64,000 bases of DNA, taken from NCBI RefSeq assembly GCF_001686985.1, contig NZ_CP015318.1:4338001-4402000 (forward strand), read 5' to 3'. The DNA comes from Mesorhizobium amorphae CCNWGS0123 (GTDB taxonomy: Bacteria > Pseudomonadota > Alphaproteobacteria > Rhizobiales > Rhizobiaceae). Under the pieces are notes generated by a model, which made no database searches, was not told the DNA's origin, and worked only from the letters and a program-made list of their open reading frames with translations. The position numbers and the translations under genes are program-made. This document shows positions 27,217 to 35,810 of this stretch, piece by piece (positions within the stretch are counted from its first letter, which is position 1; every line of letters starts with the position of its first letter).

Positions 27217-27798
27217 ATGGCCATTTTCGCATGTCTAGGTTGGGGCTCGCTTATTTGGAACCTGGATGGGCTGCCCATCCAACGGCACTGGTTTGAAGAT
27301 GGACCATTGATCAGGGTCGAGTTTGTCCGCCAATCAAGAAATGGACGGGTTACGCTCGTATTGGACGAAAATGCGACACCAATTCGCTCCATGTGGGCGA
27401 TCATGAATGCGTCTAGCCTAGTTGAGGCCAGAGAGTTTCTTCGCGTTCGAGAGGGCATTGGCGAGAAAAAAGCGCAAACCGATATAGCTGACTGGTCAAC
27501 CGGAGATGCTGACCCCGCCGAAATTCTAGGCCTTTCAGATTGGGCCGCCAGTCATAAAATACAAAGCGTTGTGTGGACCAATCTTCCAGGCACCTTTGCA
27601 GTTAACGGCGGGATTTCAGTAGAAAACCAGGTTGTTGCTTATTTTAGGGGCCTAACGGGTCCAGCGCGCGAGGCGGCAGAAAAGTACATCCGCTATGCCC
27701 CACGGCAGACTGATACAGTCTATCGTCGACGGATCGAAGCCGAACTCGGCTGGACACCTATCGACTATCCAGGTCTTGAGATGGGTGAGAAGCAATAG
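27217..27798 (+). CDS. Orphan protein, gamma-glutamylcyclotransferase-like N-terminus
   Basis: The 193-residue protein begins FACLGWGSLIWNL, similar to the substrate-binding YGSLIW loop of gamma-glutamylcyclotransferase/ChaC-type folds, and continues with a long beta-rich region and no signal or membrane segment. I do not recognise a named family. The gene is clearly AT-richer than its flanks and uses many A/T-ending codons, so it looks recently acquired. It lies between glmU and ccdA, both on the other strand. Stop is 39 bases from the ccdA stop. Confidence 0.65.
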   Translation: MAIFACLGWGSLIWNLDGLPIQRHWFEDGPLIRVEFVRQSRNGRVTLVLDENATPIRSMWAIMNASSLVEAREFLRVREGIGEKKAQTDIADWSTGDADPAEILGLSDWAASHKIQSVVWTNLPGTFAVNGGISVENQVVAYFRGLTGPAREAAEKYIRYAPRQTDTVYRRRIEAELGWTPIDYPGLEMGEKQ

Positions 27799-27837
27799 CG
27801 AACCCCACAATCTTGTGAGTTGGCTAGCGAGCACGGC

Positions 27838-28584
27838 CTACCCCAATTGCCCCAGGGCCGGGAAGTTCTCCAGCAGCCAGTACGACGCGCTCTGCACGCC
27901 GCCGGTCAGGAAAAACACTCCCGCGACGACCAGCAGCGCCCCAATCGCCTTTTCGACGCGGCCGAGATGGACGCGGAATTTGCCGAGGAAGCGCATGAAG
28001 GCGCCGGAAAACAGGGCTGCGATCAGGAACGGGATGCCCAGTCCGAGCGAATAGGCAGCGAGCAGCAGCGCGCCCTCACCGACCGTCTCGCGGCCACCGG
28101 CCAGCGTCAGGATCGGTCCCAGCACCGGACCGATGCAGGGTGTCCAGCCGAAAGCGAAGGCCAATCCCATGACATAGGCGGCGATCAGGCTGGCCGGTTT
28201 GCCTTGCGACTGGAACCGCGCCTCGCGCGACAGAAGCGGGATGCGCAATATGCCGAGGAAATTCAGCCCCATCAGGATGATCAGCACGCCGGCCGCCATC
28301 GCCAGCTGCTCCTGCCAGACGCGCAGCCAATGACCGATGGTCGACGCGCCGGCGCCCAGCGCGACGAACACGGTGGAGAAGCCGAGCACGAAGGCGATCG
28401 AGGACGCAATCAGCGCGCCACGCGCGCCTGCCTTTGCCGTGGCGCCGGCATCGCCGCGAAAGTCGTCGACCGACACGCCGGCCATGTAGCAGAGATAGGG
28501 CGGCACCAGCGGCAGCACGCAAGGCGACAGGAACGAGATCGCCCCCGCCCCGACCGCGCTGACATAGCCGATGTCCAATGCCAT
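27838..28584 (-). CDS. ccdA: Cytochrome c biogenesis protein CcdA
   Basis: A 248-residue, six-helix inner-membrane protein that passes electrons from cytoplasmic thioredoxin to periplasmic thiol proteins. The two redox cysteines sit in SFLSPCVLPLVPPY (Cys22) and FGWTPCIGPVLGP (Cys150), matching CcdA. The ATG at 28584 (MALDIGYVSAVGAGA) is the family start; the longer frame adds a non-homologous tail. It diverges from a small secreted-protein gene. Confidence 0.93.
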   Translation of the reverse strand: MALDIGYVSAVGAGAISFLSPCVLPLVPPYLCYMAGVSVDDFRGDAGATAKAGARGALIASSIAFVLGFSTVFVALGAGASTIGHWLRVWQEQLAMAAGVLIILMGLNFLGILRIPLLSREARFQSQGKPASLIAAYVMGLAFAFGWTPCIGPVLGPILTLAGGRETVGEGALLLAAYSLGLGIPFLIAALFSGAFMRFLGKFRVHLGRVEKAIGALLVVAGVFFLTGGVQSASYWLLENFPALGQLG

Positions 28585-28768
28585 TCCCAAGCTCCAACAA
28601 TGCTGGCGCGCATATAGCGACGCACCGCCTTGTCCACCAATCACCATTTTGTGGCAAGCCGCCGGCCCTGGAGCGACAGACAAGGGAAGAAAAGAACGGC
28701 TGGACGCGTTGATGGAAAAAGAGGCCGCGATTTCCCGCGCGCTTCTCCGGATACCCAGGGAGATTTCC

Positions 28769-29146
28769 ATGAAAACGATCACAGCCGGGTTGGCCGCGCT
28801 TTTGCTCAGCACCGCCGCATCCTTCGCTGCCGAGGCGTGGAAGGAAGCCGATGTCGGTGGCACCAAGATCTACACCGATGCCAACGGCATGACGCTTTAT
28901 ACCTACGACAAGGACGAGAAGGGCAAGACCAACTGCTACGACAAATGCGCCACCAACTGGCCGCCGCTGAAGGCCGAGGCCGACGCGAAAGCCGACGGTG
29001 AATGGACAGTCGTCGACCGCACCGACGGCACCAAGATGTGGGCCTATGAGGGCAAGCCGGTCTACACCTTCATCAAGGACAAGAAAGCCGGCGACATGAC
29101 CGGTGACGGCGTCGGCGAAGTCTGGCACGTCGTCAAGGCCGACTGA
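28769..29146 (+). CDS. Secreted small protein with PF03640-type repeat
   Basis: The 125-residue exported protein has a Sec signal (KTITAGLAALLLSTAASFA) and the secreted repeat found in COG4315 proteins: GMTLYTYDKDEKGKTNCYDKCATNWPP near 45-71 and GKPVYTFIKDKKAGDMTGDG near 90-110. Paired cysteines suggest a disulfide in the periplasm. Function is unknown. Start ATG 28769 has a good GGGAGA ribosome-binding site. It diverges from ccdA, which supplies thiol reducing power. Confidence 0.8.
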   Translation: MKTITAGLAALLLSTAASFAAEAWKEADVGGTKIYTDANGMTLYTYDKDEKGKTNCYDKCATNWPPLKAEADAKADGEWTVVDRTDGTKMWAYEGKPVYTFIKDKKAGDMTGDGVGEVWHVVKAD

Positions 29147-29366
29147 CGTTCCCAATGCAGCGTCCTGCCTGCTGGCGGACTGCGTGCTGCCGCTAGCGGG
29201 ACGTCGACTGGTCGCCGGGCACCTCCATGCGCCTGGCGGCCGGTTTCATTATGCAGGCTATTGCGCCACCCGGCCGTTTTTGCATGGTCGCCGGCGACGT
29301 ATCTCTGAGTCGTTTCGGGTCGCTCGAACCATGAACGGCCTTCCCCGAAATTCTGTGATGTTCCCC

Positions 29367-29385
29367 ATACACTCTAAGAGTGTAT
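29367..29385. promoter_or_regulatory. Perfect 19-bp palindrome, candidate operator
   Basis: ATACACTCT and AGAGTGTAT flank a single A, giving 9 of 9 matching positions. It lies about 35 bases upstream of the probable topA -35 box, which fits a dimeric regulator site. The protein that binds it is not identifiable here. Confidence 0.5.
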
Positions 29386-29419
29386 TGCTGCGGACGTCCC
29401 CGCAATTTGGCCACTTCCC

Positions 29420-29448
29420 CTTGACCGATTGCAAAAGCGCGGCCATGT
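29420..29448 (+). promoter_or_regulatory. Probable topA promoter
   Basis: A perfect CTTGAC (29420-29425), a 17-nt spacer and CCATGT (29443-29448) resemble the rhizobial housekeeping consensus. Transcription would start near 29455, about 60 nt before topA. Confidence 0.45.
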
Positions 29449-29513
29449 GAGCGACGAAAAGAACGCGTCGCGCAGCGGAATTCTTCTGCCGCCCACAGCT
29501 GATATGAGACCTC

Positions 29514-32120
29514 ATGGACGTCGTCGTCGTCGAATCGCCGGCCAAGGCAAAGACAATCAACAAATACCTCGGCAAGAACTACAAGGTTCTGGCCTCGTTC
29601 GGCCATGTCCGCGATCTGCCGGCCAAGGATGGCTCTGTGCGCCCCGACGAGGACTTTGCGATGTCCTGGGCCGTCGACACCGCGTCCGGCAAGCGGCTGG
29701 CCGACATCGCCAAGGCGGTCAAGGACGCCGACGGCCTCATCCTCGCCACCGACCCGGACCGCGAGGGCGAAGCGATCTCCTGGCATGTGCTGGAAGTGCT
29801 GAAGCAGAAGCGCGCGCTGAAGGACAAGCCGGTCAGCCGCGTCGTCTTCAACGCCATCACCAAGTCCTCGGTGCTGGAAGCCATGGCCAATCCGCGCCAG
29901 ATCGACGCGCCGCTGGTCGATGCCTATCTCGCCCGCCGGGCGCTGGACTATCTCGTCGGCTTCACGCTGTCGCCGGTGCTGTGGCGCAAGTTGCCCGGCG
30001 CCCGCTCGGCCGGCCGCGTCCAGTCGGTGGCGCTGCGCCTGGTCTGCGACCGCGAATCCGAGATCGAGCGCTTCATCCGCGAGGAATACTGGCAGATCGC
30101 CGCCATTCTCGGCACGCCGCGCAACGAGAATTTCGAAGCACGGCTGACCGCCTTCGAGCGCAAGAAGCTGCAAAAACTCGACATCGCCAACAAGGCGCAG
30201 GCCGACGACATCAAGGCGATGCTCGAAGGCGCCGCTTTCAAGGCGCTTTCGGTCGAAGCCAAGCCGACCAAGCGCAATCCCGGCCCGCCCTTCACCACCT
30301 CGACCCTGCAGCAGGCGGCCTCGTCGGGCCTCGGCTTTTCCGCCAGCCGCACCATGCAGGTGGCGCAGCGCCTCTATGAAGGCATGGACATCGGCGGCGA
30401 GACCGCCGGCCTGATCACCTATATGCGAACCGACGGCGTGCAGATGGCGCCGGAGGCGATCGACGCCGCGCGCGACGCGATCACCAAGGAGTTCGGTGCG
30501 AAATACCTGCCGGAAAAGCCGCGTTTCTACACGACCAAGGCCAAGAACGCCCAGGAAGCGCACGAGGCGATCCGCCCGACCGATTTCATGCGCACGCCGG
30601 CTTCGGTCAGGCAGTATCTCGATGCCGACCAGGCGCGGCTCTACGAGCTGATCTGGAAGCGCGCCATCTCCAGCCAGATGCAGCCGGCCGAGATCGAGCG
30701 CACCACGGTCGAGATCGAGGCGGTCAACGGCGCCCGCACCGCCGAGCTTCGCGCCGTCGGTTCGGTCGTTCGCTTCGACGGTTTCATCGCCGCCTACACC
30801 GACCAGAAGGACGAGGACGCGGAGGACGAGGAAAGCCGCCGCCTGCCCGAGATCCGCGCCGGCGAACAGCTTGCGCGCCAGGCGATCAACGCCACCCAGC
30901 ATACCACCGAGCCGCCGCCGCGCTATTCCGAGGCCTCGCTGATCAAGAAGCTGGAAGAGCTCGGCATTGGCCGCCCGTCCACCTACACGGCGATCCTGAA
31001 GACACTCGAGGACCGCGACTATGTCGAGATCGACAAGCGCAAGCTGGTGCCGCAGGCCAAGGGCCGGCTGTTGTCGGCCTTCCTCGAAAGCTTCTTCGAG
31101 CGCTATGTCGAATATGATTTCACCGCCTCGCTGGAGGAAAAGCTCGACGAGATCTCCGACGGCAAGCTCGCCTGGAAGGACGTGCTGCGCGACTTCTGGA
31201 AGGATTTTTCCGGCGCCGTCGCCGACATCAAGGAACTGCGCGTCACCGACGTGCTCGATGCGCTGAACGAAGAGCTGGCGCCGCTGGTGTTCCCGGCGCG
31301 GGAAGACGGCTCGAACCCCCGCATCTGCCCGAAATGTGGCACCGGCAATCTGTCGCTCAAGCTCGGCAAATTCGGCGCCTTCGTCGGCTGCTCGAACTAT
31401 CCGGAATGCTCGTTCACCCGCCAGCTCGGCGACGCCGCCAACCCCAATGGCGAGAACGGCAATGGCGACGACGGCACCAAGATGCTGGGCAAGGACCCCT
31501 ACACAGCCGAGGAAATCACGCTGCGCAGCGGCCGCTTCGGCCCCTACATCCAGCGCGGCGACGGCAAGGAAGCCAAGCGCTCCAGCCTGCCCAAGGGCTG
31601 GACGGCCGAAACGATCGACCACGAGAAGGCGCTCGCCCTCTTGGCGCTGCCGCGCGACGTCGGCAAGCATCCGGAGAGCGGCAAGATGATTTCGGCCGGG
31701 CTGGGCCGCTACGGACCGTTCGTGCTGCATGACGGCACCTACGCCAACCTCGAAAGTATCGAGGACGTGTTCTCGATCGGCCTCAACCGCGCCGTGTCGG
31801 TGATCGCCGAGAAACAGCTGAAGGGCAAGAACGGCCGCAATGGCGGCACCCCCGCCGCGCTGAAGGAGCTTGGCGATCACCCCGATGGCGGCGGCAAGAT
31901 CGTCGTGCGCGACGGCAAATACGGGCCCTACGTCAACTTCGGCAAGGTCAATGCGACGCTGCCCAAGGGCAAGGACCCTCAGGCGGTGACCATCGAGGAT
32001 GCACTGGCCCTGATTGCCGAGAAGGAAGCCAAGGGCGGCGACGGCAAGAAGCCGTTCCGCAAGGCGGCGGGGGCGAAGCCCGCGGCCGCCAAAAAGCCGG
32101 CGGCGAAGAAAAAGGGATAG
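29514..32120 (+). CDS. topA: DNA topoisomerase I
   Basis: Type IA topoisomerase that relaxes negative supercoils. The Toprim domain opens VVVESPAKAKTINKYLG; the catalytic Tyr lies in GLITYMRTDGVQM (near residue 305). One C4 zinc finger (CPKCGTGNLSLKLGKFGAFVGC) near 602-630 is followed by repeated G-R/K-F/Y-G-P-Y/F motifs (GRFGPYIQ, GRYGPFVL, GKYGPYVN) and a Lys/Ala-rich basic tail (KKPAAKKKG). 868 residues. rnr starts six bases after its stop, so the two are cotranscribed. Confidence 0.97.
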   Translation: MDVVVVESPAKAKTINKYLGKNYKVLASFGHVRDLPAKDGSVRPDEDFAMSWAVDTASGKRLADIAKAVKDADGLILATDPDREGEAISWHVLEVLKQKRALKDKPVSRVVFNAITKSSVLEAMANPRQIDAPLVDAYLARRALDYLVGFTLSPVLWRKLPGARSAGRVQSVALRLVCDRESEIERFIREEYWQIAAILGTPRNENFEARLTAFERKKLQKLDIANKAQADDIKAMLEGAAFKALSVEAKPTKRNPGPPFTTSTLQQAASSGLGFSASRTMQVAQRLYEGMDIGGETAGLITYMRTDGVQMAPEAIDAARDAITKEFGAKYLPEKPRFYTTKAKNAQEAHEAIRPTDFMRTPASVRQYLDADQARLYELIWKRAISSQMQPAEIERTTVEIEAVNGARTAELRAVGSVVRFDGFIAAYTDQKDEDAEDEESRRLPEIRAGEQLARQAINATQHTTEPPPRYSEASLIKKLEELGIGRPSTYTAILKTLEDRDYVEIDKRKLVPQAKGRLLSAFLESFFERYVEYDFTASLEEKLDEISDGKLAWKDVLRDFWKDFSGAVADIKELRVTDVLDALNEELAPLVFPAREDGSNPRICPKCGTGNLSLKLGKFGAFVGCSNYPECSFTRQLGDAANPNGENGNGDDGTKMLGKDPYTAEEITLRSGRFGPYIQRGDGKEAKRSSLPKGWTAETIDHEKALALLALPRDVGKHPESGKMISAGLGRYGPFVLHDGTYANLESIEDVFSIGLNRAVSVIAEKQLKGKNGRNGGTPAALKELGDHPDGGGKIVVRDGKYGPYVNFGKVNATLPKGKDPQAVTIEDALALIAEKEAKGGDGKKPFRKAAGAKPAAAKKPAAKKKG

Positions 32121-32126
32121 CAGGCC

Positions 32127-34433
32127 GTGGCGCGCAGGATCTCCGGACGAAGCCACGGCGATCCGCGCACCGCCGATACCCGCGCCAAGGTGAAGGACGA
32201 CTACCGCCCCTCGCGCGACGAGATCCTGCGCTACATCGCCGAAAACCCGGACCGCGCGGGAAAACGCGACATCGCCAAGGCGTTCGCGCTGCGCGGCGAG
32301 GACCGCATCTGGCTGAAGGACATGCTGCGCGACCTGCAGGACGAAGGTATCCTGACCAAGGAGCGCAAGCGGCTCGCCCGCGTCGGCGCCCTGCCACATG
32401 TCGCGGTGCTCGACATCTTCGGCCGCGACGGCGACGGCGTGCTCCTGGCGCACCCGGCCGAGACCGTCGGCAGCGGCGAGCCGCCCGTCGTCTCGATCCG
32501 CGTGTCGCGCGGCGGCAACGGCCCGGCGCCCGGCATAGGCGACCGCGTGCTGGCCAAGACCTTCCCCACAGACGATGCGACAGGCCCTGCCTATACCGGC
32601 CGGGTGATGAAGATCTTCGAGAAGCGCACGGATGCCGTGCTCGGCGTCTTTCGTGTGCTGAAGGACGGCACATTCCGGATCGAGCCGGTGGAACGGCGCC
32701 AACCCGAACTGGTCGTCGACAAGGAATTCCAGAACGGCGCCAAGAACGGCGACCTGGTCGAGGTCGAACCGGCACGGGCCTCCCGCTACGGACTGCCGCG
32801 CGCGAAAGTGCTGACGGTGCTGGGCTCGCTGACCAGCGAGAAGGCGGTTTCGATGATTGCCATCCACGCGCACGATATTCCGCATATCTTTCCGGCTGAC
32901 GTCATCGCCGAATCCGAGGCCGTGAAGCCGGCGACGCTTGATCAGCGCGAGGACTGGCGCGACCTGGCGCTGGTCACCATCGACCCGGCCGACGCCAAGG
33001 ACCATGACGATGCGGTGTTCGCCACGCCCGACACCGACGAAAAGAACCCTGGCGGCGTGGTCGTCACCGTGGCGATCGCCGATGTCGCGGCCTACGTCCG
33101 CTATGGCACCGCGCTCGACCGCGAGGCGCTGAAGCGCGGCAATTCGGTCTATTTCCCCGACCGCGTCGTGCCGATGCTGCCCGAACGCATCTCCAACGAC
33201 CTTTGCTCGCTCCGCGAGGGCCAGGATCGTCCTGCGCTTGCGGTGCGCATGACCTTTTCCGCCGACGGCCGCAAAGTCAGGCATTCCTTCCACCGTGTCA
33301 TGATGAAGTCGGCGGCGAAACTCGCCTACCCGCAGGCGCAGGCGGCCATCGACGGCATGCCTGACGACAAGACCGGCCCGATCCTCGACACGGTGCTGAA
33401 GCCGCTATGGGACGCTTATGCCATCCTCAAGCGCGGTCGCGATTCGCGCCAGCCGTTGGAACTCGACCTGCCGGAGCGCAAGATCCTGCTGAAGGAGGAC
33501 GGCACCGTCGACCGCGTCGTCGTGCCGGAGCGGCTCGACGCTCACAAGCTCATCGAAGAGTTCATGATCCAGGCCAATGTCGCGGCCGCCGAAACGCTGG
33601 AAGCCAAGCGCCAGGCGCTGGTCTACCGCATCCACGATGCACCTTCGCTGGCCAAGCAGGAATCGCTGCGCGAATTCCTGCAGACGCTCGGCCTGTCGCT
33701 GGCGCGCGGCGCCCAGATGCGCCCGGCCCAGTTCAACGGCATCCTCGAGCGTGTCAGCGGCGCCGATAATGAGGGTCTCGTCAACGAAGTGGTGCTGCGC
33801 TCGCAGAGCCAGGCCGAATATTCGCCGAAGAATATCGGCCATTTCGGCCTCAACCTGAAACGCTACGCGCATTTCACCTCGCCGATCCGCCGCTATGCCG
33901 ACCTGATCGTGCATCGCGGGCTGATTGCCGCACTCGACCTCGGCGCGGGCGGCCTGACGCAGAATGAGGCAGACCGGCTGGAAGATGTTTCCGTGCTGAT
34001 CTCCGGCACCGAGCGCCGCGCCATGGCGGCCGAACGCGACACGGTCGACCGGCTGGTCGCCGCCTATCTCGCCGAGCGCATCGACGACCGCTTCGACGCG
34101 CGCATCTCCGGCGTCACCAAATCGGGACTATTTGTCCAATTGCCGCAGTACGGCGCGGATGGCTTTATCCCGGTGTCAAGTCTGGACGGCGATTACTATA
34201 TCTACGACGAGACCGCTCGATCGCTGTTCGGAGAGCGCACCGGCAAGGGTTATCAGCTTGCCGACCGCGTCGAGGTTCGCCTGGTCGAGGTGGCGCCGAT
34301 GGCCGGCGCGATGCGTTTCGAGATGCTGACCGACCCGAAGCCGCTGCCCGGTTCCAAACGGTCGTTCCACAAGGCCAAGGGCCGCGCCCGCGCGTCGCAA
34401 TCGCGTCCGGGCACGCGCGGCAGGAGACGATGA
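32127..34433 (+). CDS. rnr: Ribonuclease R
   Basis: A 3'-5' exoribonuclease that degrades structured RNA. The 768-residue protein has N-terminal winged-helix and cold-shock-like domains, the catalytic RNB domain with IDPADAKDHDDAVF (metal-binding Asp residues near 288-296), and a C-terminal S1 domain (RISGVTKSGLFVQLPQYGADGFIPVSSL) ending in a basic tail. The start at 32127 is GTG (MARRISGRS as translated). It is coupled to topA upstream and overlaps the DUF983 gene by four bases. Confidence 0.96.
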   Translation: MARRISGRSHGDPRTADTRAKVKDDYRPSRDEILRYIAENPDRAGKRDIAKAFALRGEDRIWLKDMLRDLQDEGILTKERKRLARVGALPHVAVLDIFGRDGDGVLLAHPAETVGSGEPPVVSIRVSRGGNGPAPGIGDRVLAKTFPTDDATGPAYTGRVMKIFEKRTDAVLGVFRVLKDGTFRIEPVERRQPELVVDKEFQNGAKNGDLVEVEPARASRYGLPRAKVLTVLGSLTSEKAVSMIAIHAHDIPHIFPADVIAESEAVKPATLDQREDWRDLALVTIDPADAKDHDDAVFATPDTDEKNPGGVVVTVAIADVAAYVRYGTALDREALKRGNSVYFPDRVVPMLPERISNDLCSLREGQDRPALAVRMTFSADGRKVRHSFHRVMMKSAAKLAYPQAQAAIDGMPDDKTGPILDTVLKPLWDAYAILKRGRDSRQPLELDLPERKILLKEDGTVDRVVVPERLDAHKLIEEFMIQANVAAAETLEAKRQALVYRIHDAPSLAKQESLREFLQTLGLSLARGAQMRPAQFNGILERVSGADNEGLVNEVVLRSQSQAEYSPKNIGHFGLNLKRYAHFTSPIRRYADLIVHRGLIAALDLGAGGLTQNEADRLEDVSVLISGTERRAMAAERDTVDRLVAAYLAERIDDRFDARISGVTKSGLFVQLPQYGADGFIPVSSLDGDYYIYDETARSLFGERTGKGYQLADRVEVRLVEVAPMAGAMRFEMLTDPKPLPGSKRSFHKAKGRARASQSRPGTRGRRR

Positions 34434-34885
34434 TGGTAAGACAGTTGCAGATGGAAGACCAGGTTTTCGGCGGCGAACTTCATTCGGGCCGGGTCGCACG
34501 ACCGCTGTGGACGGCGATGAAGCGCGGCCTGCTCGGCCGCTGCCCGCATTGCGGCGAAGGCAAGCTGTTTCGCGGCTTCACCAAGTCCGTCGACAAATGC
34601 GACCATTGCGGCGAGGAACTGCATCACCATCGCGCCGACGACCTGCCAGCCTATCTGGTGATCGTCATTGTTGGCCACATCGTGCTCGGTGCCTTCATGG
34701 GCGTCGAGGCTACTTCCACCCTCTCCACCTGGCAGCACATCGCCATCTGGGTGCCGCTGACCATCCTGCTCGCGGTGGTGCTCTTACAGCCGGTCAAAGG
34801 CGCCGTCATCGGCCTGCAATGGGCGCTCTATATGCACGGCTTCGGCGGCGAAAAGGATGTCATCGAGTCTCACCCCGAGGCTTGA
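34430..34885 (+). CDS. DUF983 membrane protein with zinc-binding Cys pairs
   Basis: The 151-residue protein has CPHCGEGKLFRGF and CDHCGEELHHHRADDLPAY, which are the paired Cys motifs and conserved tail of DUF983, followed by two transmembrane helices (about 80-97 and 105-125). The family is uncharacterised, common in alphaproteobacteria. ATGA overlap with rnr indicates translational coupling and a shared transcript. Confidence 0.88.
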   Translation: MMVRQLQMEDQVFGGELHSGRVARPLWTAMKRGLLGRCPHCGEGKLFRGFTKSVDKCDHCGEELHHHRADDLPAYLVIVIVGHIVLGAFMGVEATSTLSTWQHIAIWVPLTILLAVVLLQPVKGAVIGLQWALYMHGFGGEKDVIESHPEA

Positions 34886-34949
34886 AGTCGCGGCTGGTGC
34901 AATCGGCGATGGCTGAACGCCACTTTCGCACAAGACAAGTTTCCGCTAA

Positions 34950-35042
34950 AGCGCGTCGCGTATGAACGGGTTCACGCGACACGCTTCAGATCTTTTTTCC
35001 ATGCAGGTCGTTGGTCCCCGAACCTTCTGGACGACATGCATC
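34950..35042. repeat. Dispersed intergenic palindromic element
   Basis: GCGTCGCGT and ACGCGACACGC form a stem early in the element, followed by a T run (ATCTTTTTT) and ending with GACGACATGCAT. I recognise this order as a repeated intergenic element of Mesorhizobium-type genomes. It lies between two co-directional genes and its T-tailed stem could end the topA-rnr-DUF983 transcript. The partial copy at 3061 shares its terminal arm. Confidence 0.55.
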
Positions 35043-35053
35043 AGGTCGAGCGT

Positions 35054-35794
35054 ATGGACGGGATGACCAAGGCCGGCATCGACAAGGTTGCGCGGAGCGT
35101 TGCACCGCCACGGGCTCGGGCGCTGCGTCCGCGCGACGCCGCGACGCTGATTCTGCTCGACCGCAAAGGCGATGACATCCTGGTGCTGATGGGCCGGCGC
35201 CATGCCGGTCATGCCTTCATGCCCGGGAAATTCGTCTTTCCCGGCGGCCGTACCGATCCAGCCGATAGCCGCATTCCCGTCGCAGCAGGGCTCCACTCGG
35301 AGGTGCAAGCCAATTTGACCGCCGGCCTTGGCCGCACGAGCGTAGCGCGCGCCCGCGCCATTGCGCTGTCGGCGATACGCGAGACCTACGAGGAAGCCGG
35401 TCTGCTCATCGGCCGCAAAGGCGCCTTCGCGACGACCAGGCGTGATTGGCAGGGCTTTGCCGAACACGGTGTGATGCCATCGCTGGAGCCGCTGCGTTTC
35501 ATCGCGCGGGCGATCACACCGCCAAACCGGGTACGCCGTTTCGACACCCGCTTCTTCAGCGCCTGGCGTGGCGACGTGGCGGTTGAGCTTCCGGGCGGCG
35601 GTCCGACCAATGAACTGGAGGAGCTGGTCTGGCTGCCGCTGGCCAAAGCCAGGGAGGCAGACATTCCCGACATTACCCGCATGATCCTGGAGGAGCTGGA
35701 AAGGCGCCTCGCCGACGATCCGCTGCTGCGTCCGGGCGGCTCGGTGCCACTCTACCGGCTTGTCCGCAATCGCTTCATCCGCGAAATTCTATAG
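35054..35794 (+). CDS. Nudix hydrolase, NUDT19-like
   Basis: A 246-residue protein with FVFPGGRTDPAD followed by RETYEEAGLLIG, the second half of the Nudix box. The Gly and first Glu of the canonical box are not in place, so the active site is somewhat divergent. Length and the early PGG resemble CoA- or ADP-ribose-type Nudix enzymes. The ATG at 35036 lies within a repeat and is unlikely; 35054 and 35063 are possible starts. The MFS gene begins 16 bases after its stop, which suggests an operon. Confidence 0.75.
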   Translation: MDGMTKAGIDKVARSVAPPRARALRPRDAATLILLDRKGDDILVLMGRRHAGHAFMPGKFVFPGGRTDPADSRIPVAAGLHSEVQANLTAGLGRTSVARARAIALSAIRETYEEAGLLIGRKGAFATTRRDWQGFAEHGVMPSLEPLRFIARAITPPNRVRRFDTRFFSAWRGDVAVELPGGGPTNELEELVWLPLAKAREADIPDITRMILEELERRLADDPLLRPGGSVPLYRLVRNRFIREIL

Positions 35795-35810
35795 GTAATT
35801 CAGGCATCAC

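Larger units (their letters stand above)
29147..29513. other. Intergenic region upstream of topA
   Basis: No convincing gene in 367 bases. It contains a perfect 19-bp palindrome (29367-29385) and a probable topA promoter (29420-29448), listed separately. Confidence 0.5.

Noticed and set aside
29193-33293. Very long open frame (about 1366 codons) on the minus strand across topA and rnr
   Set aside because: It is antisense to two clearly conserved genes, lacks domains, and has the Arg/His/Gly-rich, Asp-heavy composition typical of GC-rich shadow frames.
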